Shown: piece by piece, positions 5,106-6,134 of the stretch
Numbering within the stretch: the stretch's first letter is position 1
How the letters are laid out: each line of letters begins with the position of its first letter
Assembly (NCBI GenBank): GCA_019136935.1
Contig: JAGVTI010000077.1
Span: 1 to 6,134 of the forward strand
Length of the DNA stretch: 6,134 nucleotides
Reading direction: 5' to 3'
Source of the DNA: Deltaproteobacteria bacterium
GTDB taxonomy: Bacteria; Desulfobacterota; Syntrophia; Syntrophales; JAAYKM01
Translations under genes and position numbers: made by a program
The notes under the pieces: generated by a model
Told to the model about the DNA's origin: nothing
What the model saw: the letters and a program-made list of their open reading frames with translations, nothing else
Database searches by the model: none

Positions 5106-5384
5106 ATGAACAAGTCCAGTTTGATTGAGGCGTTGAGCAAGAAAGAAAATCTGGCGGAGAAAAAAGCAAGCGATATCGTGAATCTGATTTTCAAGGGATT
5201 TACGGATGAATTGAGGAAGGGTGGACGGATTGAAATCCGCGGCTTCGGCAGCTTCGTTGTCCGGGATTATGGTGCCTATACGGGAAGAAACCCGAAAACG
5301 GGGAGAAATATCCAGGTCACACCCAAAAAGCTCCCCTTTTTCAAAGTGGGTAAAGAACTGAAAGAGAAGGTAGACAAGAAATAA
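5106..5384 (+). CDS. ihfB: IHF-beta-like / HU-family DNA-binding protein
   Basis: This 92-residue DNA-bending protein is of the same fold as the HU at 354-626 but a different branch. The central RIEIRGFGSF (41-50) and TGRNPKTG (59-66, with intercalating P63) match the IHF-beta pattern, and FFKVGKELKEKV (78-89) ends the fold as in IHF and HU. IHF bends DNA sharply at specific sites and acts in transcription, recombination and replication; a partner alpha subunit is not in this window, so it may pair with a distant gene or work as a homodimer. The ATG follows AGGAGG (5096-5101) closely, with 4 bases between. Its own promoter (P2) and terminator make it a likely single-gene unit, though rluB read-through is possible. 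HU-like function cannot be excluded. Confidence 0.9.
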   Translation: MNKSSLIEALSKKENLAEKKASDIVNLIFKGFTDELRKGGRIEIRGFGSFVVRDYGAYTGRNPKTGRNIQVTPKKLPFFKVGKELKEKVDKK

Positions 5385-5406
5385 TCCAAGCCTTTTTTCG
5401 TCCTTC

Positions 5407-5438
5407 AAAAGAGAGACCCCGGCAGCGGGTCTCTTTTT
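5407..5438. terminator. Bidirectional terminator between ihfB and radC
   Basis: AGAGACCC (5412-5419) pairs with GGGTCTCT (5427-5434) around a 7-base loop. The stem is extended by one G-U pair and AAA/TTT (5408-5411 with 5435-5438). The A-run on one side and T-run on the other serve both strands. It lies 22 bases after the IHF-like stop and 4 bases beyond the radC stop, as expected for convergent genes. Confidence 0.92.
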
Positions 5439-5442
5439 CCTG

Positions 5443-6132
5443 TCAACCCATCATTCCCTCTTCGCGAAAGCTGAAGAAGCGGTTTCCGCCGACGATCAGG
5501 TGATCGTGCACCATGATGTCGAGGACTTTCGCCGCCTCGCGGATGGTTTGGGTCAATCGGATGTCGGCATCGGAGGGCTTGACGTAGCCTGATGGGTGAT
5601 TGTGGACCAGGATAATCGCGGAGGCCTTGCGTTTCAGGGTATTTTCCAGGACCTTCCGGGGATAGACCACGGCCTGGTTGACGATTCCCTCCTCGATGAT
5701 CTCCATGTCAATCATCCTGTTCTGTGCGTTCAGGTATATCACGCAGAACCGTTCGTCCTTGAGTCCGCCCAGTGCCGACCGGCAGTAATTGACCAGTTCA
5801 GTTGTGCAGGAAATCTGAATTTTCCCCCGGGCTTCCTCCCCGAGATAGAGGGTTCCCATGTCGCGGACCAGCCTGATCAGGATCGCCGTGTGGAAGCCGA
5901 TGCCCGGAACTTCGACCAGTTCTTCTTCGAGGGCATCCATGACGCCCTTGAGGGTTGCAAATCGGGACAGGAGTGCTTTGGCCAGGGGTTTCACATCCCG
6001 GCGCGGGATGGCATAGCCGAGCAGGAGTTCCAGCATTTCATAGTCGTACAAAGTGCCCGGAGCGGCGGCGGCGAACTTTTCTTTCAAACGCCGCCGGTGC
6101 CCATGGAAATGGGGAGGTGCGGCTTTCGTCAT
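5443..6132 (-). CDS. radC: RadC family protein (MPN/JAMM domain)
   Basis: This 229-residue protein appears complete; its ATG is at the far edge, so its ribosome binding site and promoter are outside the window. The N-terminal part (about 8-90) has the RadC opening HFHGHRRRLKEKF and a helix-hairpin-helix motif, VEVPGIGFHTAILI (73-86), suited to non-specific DNA contact. The C-terminal MPN domain (about 105-229) carries the JAMM metal-site pattern H177-x-H179-x7-S187-x2-D190 within HNHPSG and PSDAD, so metal binding looks intact. RadC was once thought to be a DNA repair protein, but its biochemical role is still unclear; in some genomes related proteins accompany mobile elements. Here it sits among housekeeping genes, convergent with the IHF-like gene, which suggests the chromosomal form. 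Confidence 0.96.
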   Translation of the reverse strand: MTKAAPPHFHGHRRRLKEKFAAAAPGTLYDYEMLELLLGYAIPRRDVKPLAKALLSRFATLKGVMDALEEELVEVPGIGFHTAILIRLVRDMGTLYLGEEARGKIQISCTTELVNYCRSALGGLKDERFCVIYLNAQNRMIDMEIIEEGIVNQAVVYPRKVLENTLKRKASAIILVHNHPSGYVKPSDADIRLTQTIREAAKVLDIMVHDHLIVGGNRFFSFREEGMMG

Positions 6133-6134
6133 GA

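Noticed and set aside
4850..5194. 114-residue minus-strand frame in the intergenic region before ihfB
   Set aside because: It overlaps the start of a certain gene and the P2 promoter, and has no motif or ribosome binding site I can support.

Overview
This is an ordinary, gene-dense bacterial chromosome segment with a housekeeping core. The order trpS-scpA-scpB-rluB, followed by an IHF/HU-family gene, together with moderately GC-rich coding DNA and AT-rich intergenic DNA, suggests a Desulfobacterota (deltaproteobacterial) genome, perhaps near Syntrophales. That placement is inferred from gene order and protein character and was not tested by a search.

Layout. Positions 1-353 are an AT-rich non-coding leader with several short inverted repeats and no convincing gene. 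A 90-residue HU-family protein (354-626) follows, closed by a near-perfect bidirectional intrinsic terminator (641-678). Next is a broken PfkB/ribokinase-family sugar kinase (762-1413): both ends of the family fold are present, but about 100 central residues are missing and the two halves lie in different frames. A short intergenic stretch carries a strong sigma70-type promoter (TTGACA-N17-TATAGC) for a same-strand block: trpS (tryptophanyl-tRNA synthetase with a four-cysteine motif like that of iron-sulfur TrpRS), scpA and scpB (partners of SMC in condensin), and rluB (23S rRNA pseudouridine synthase). A 373-base non-coding stretch (4733-5105) has two sigma70-type promoters, a 13-bp hairpin and three tandem 13-bp repeats. 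It leads into an IHF-beta-like gene (5106-5384). A shared bidirectional terminator (5407-5438) separates this from the convergent radC (5443-6132, minus strand), whose start codon lies 2 bases inside the window edge.

How it fits together. Two paralogous DNA-bending proteins of the HU/IHF family flank an operon encoding the kleisin and winged-helix parts of SMC-ScpAB, so chromosome organisation is the main theme, mixed with translation genes (trpS, rluB). RadC is an MPN/JAMM-domain protein of uncertain role.

I found no mobile element, CRISPR array, tRNA/rRNA gene, defence system or other clearly new system. The points most worth a second look are small: the kinase deletion, the TrpRS cysteine motif, and the unusual regulatory DNA upstream of trpS and of the IHF-like gene.
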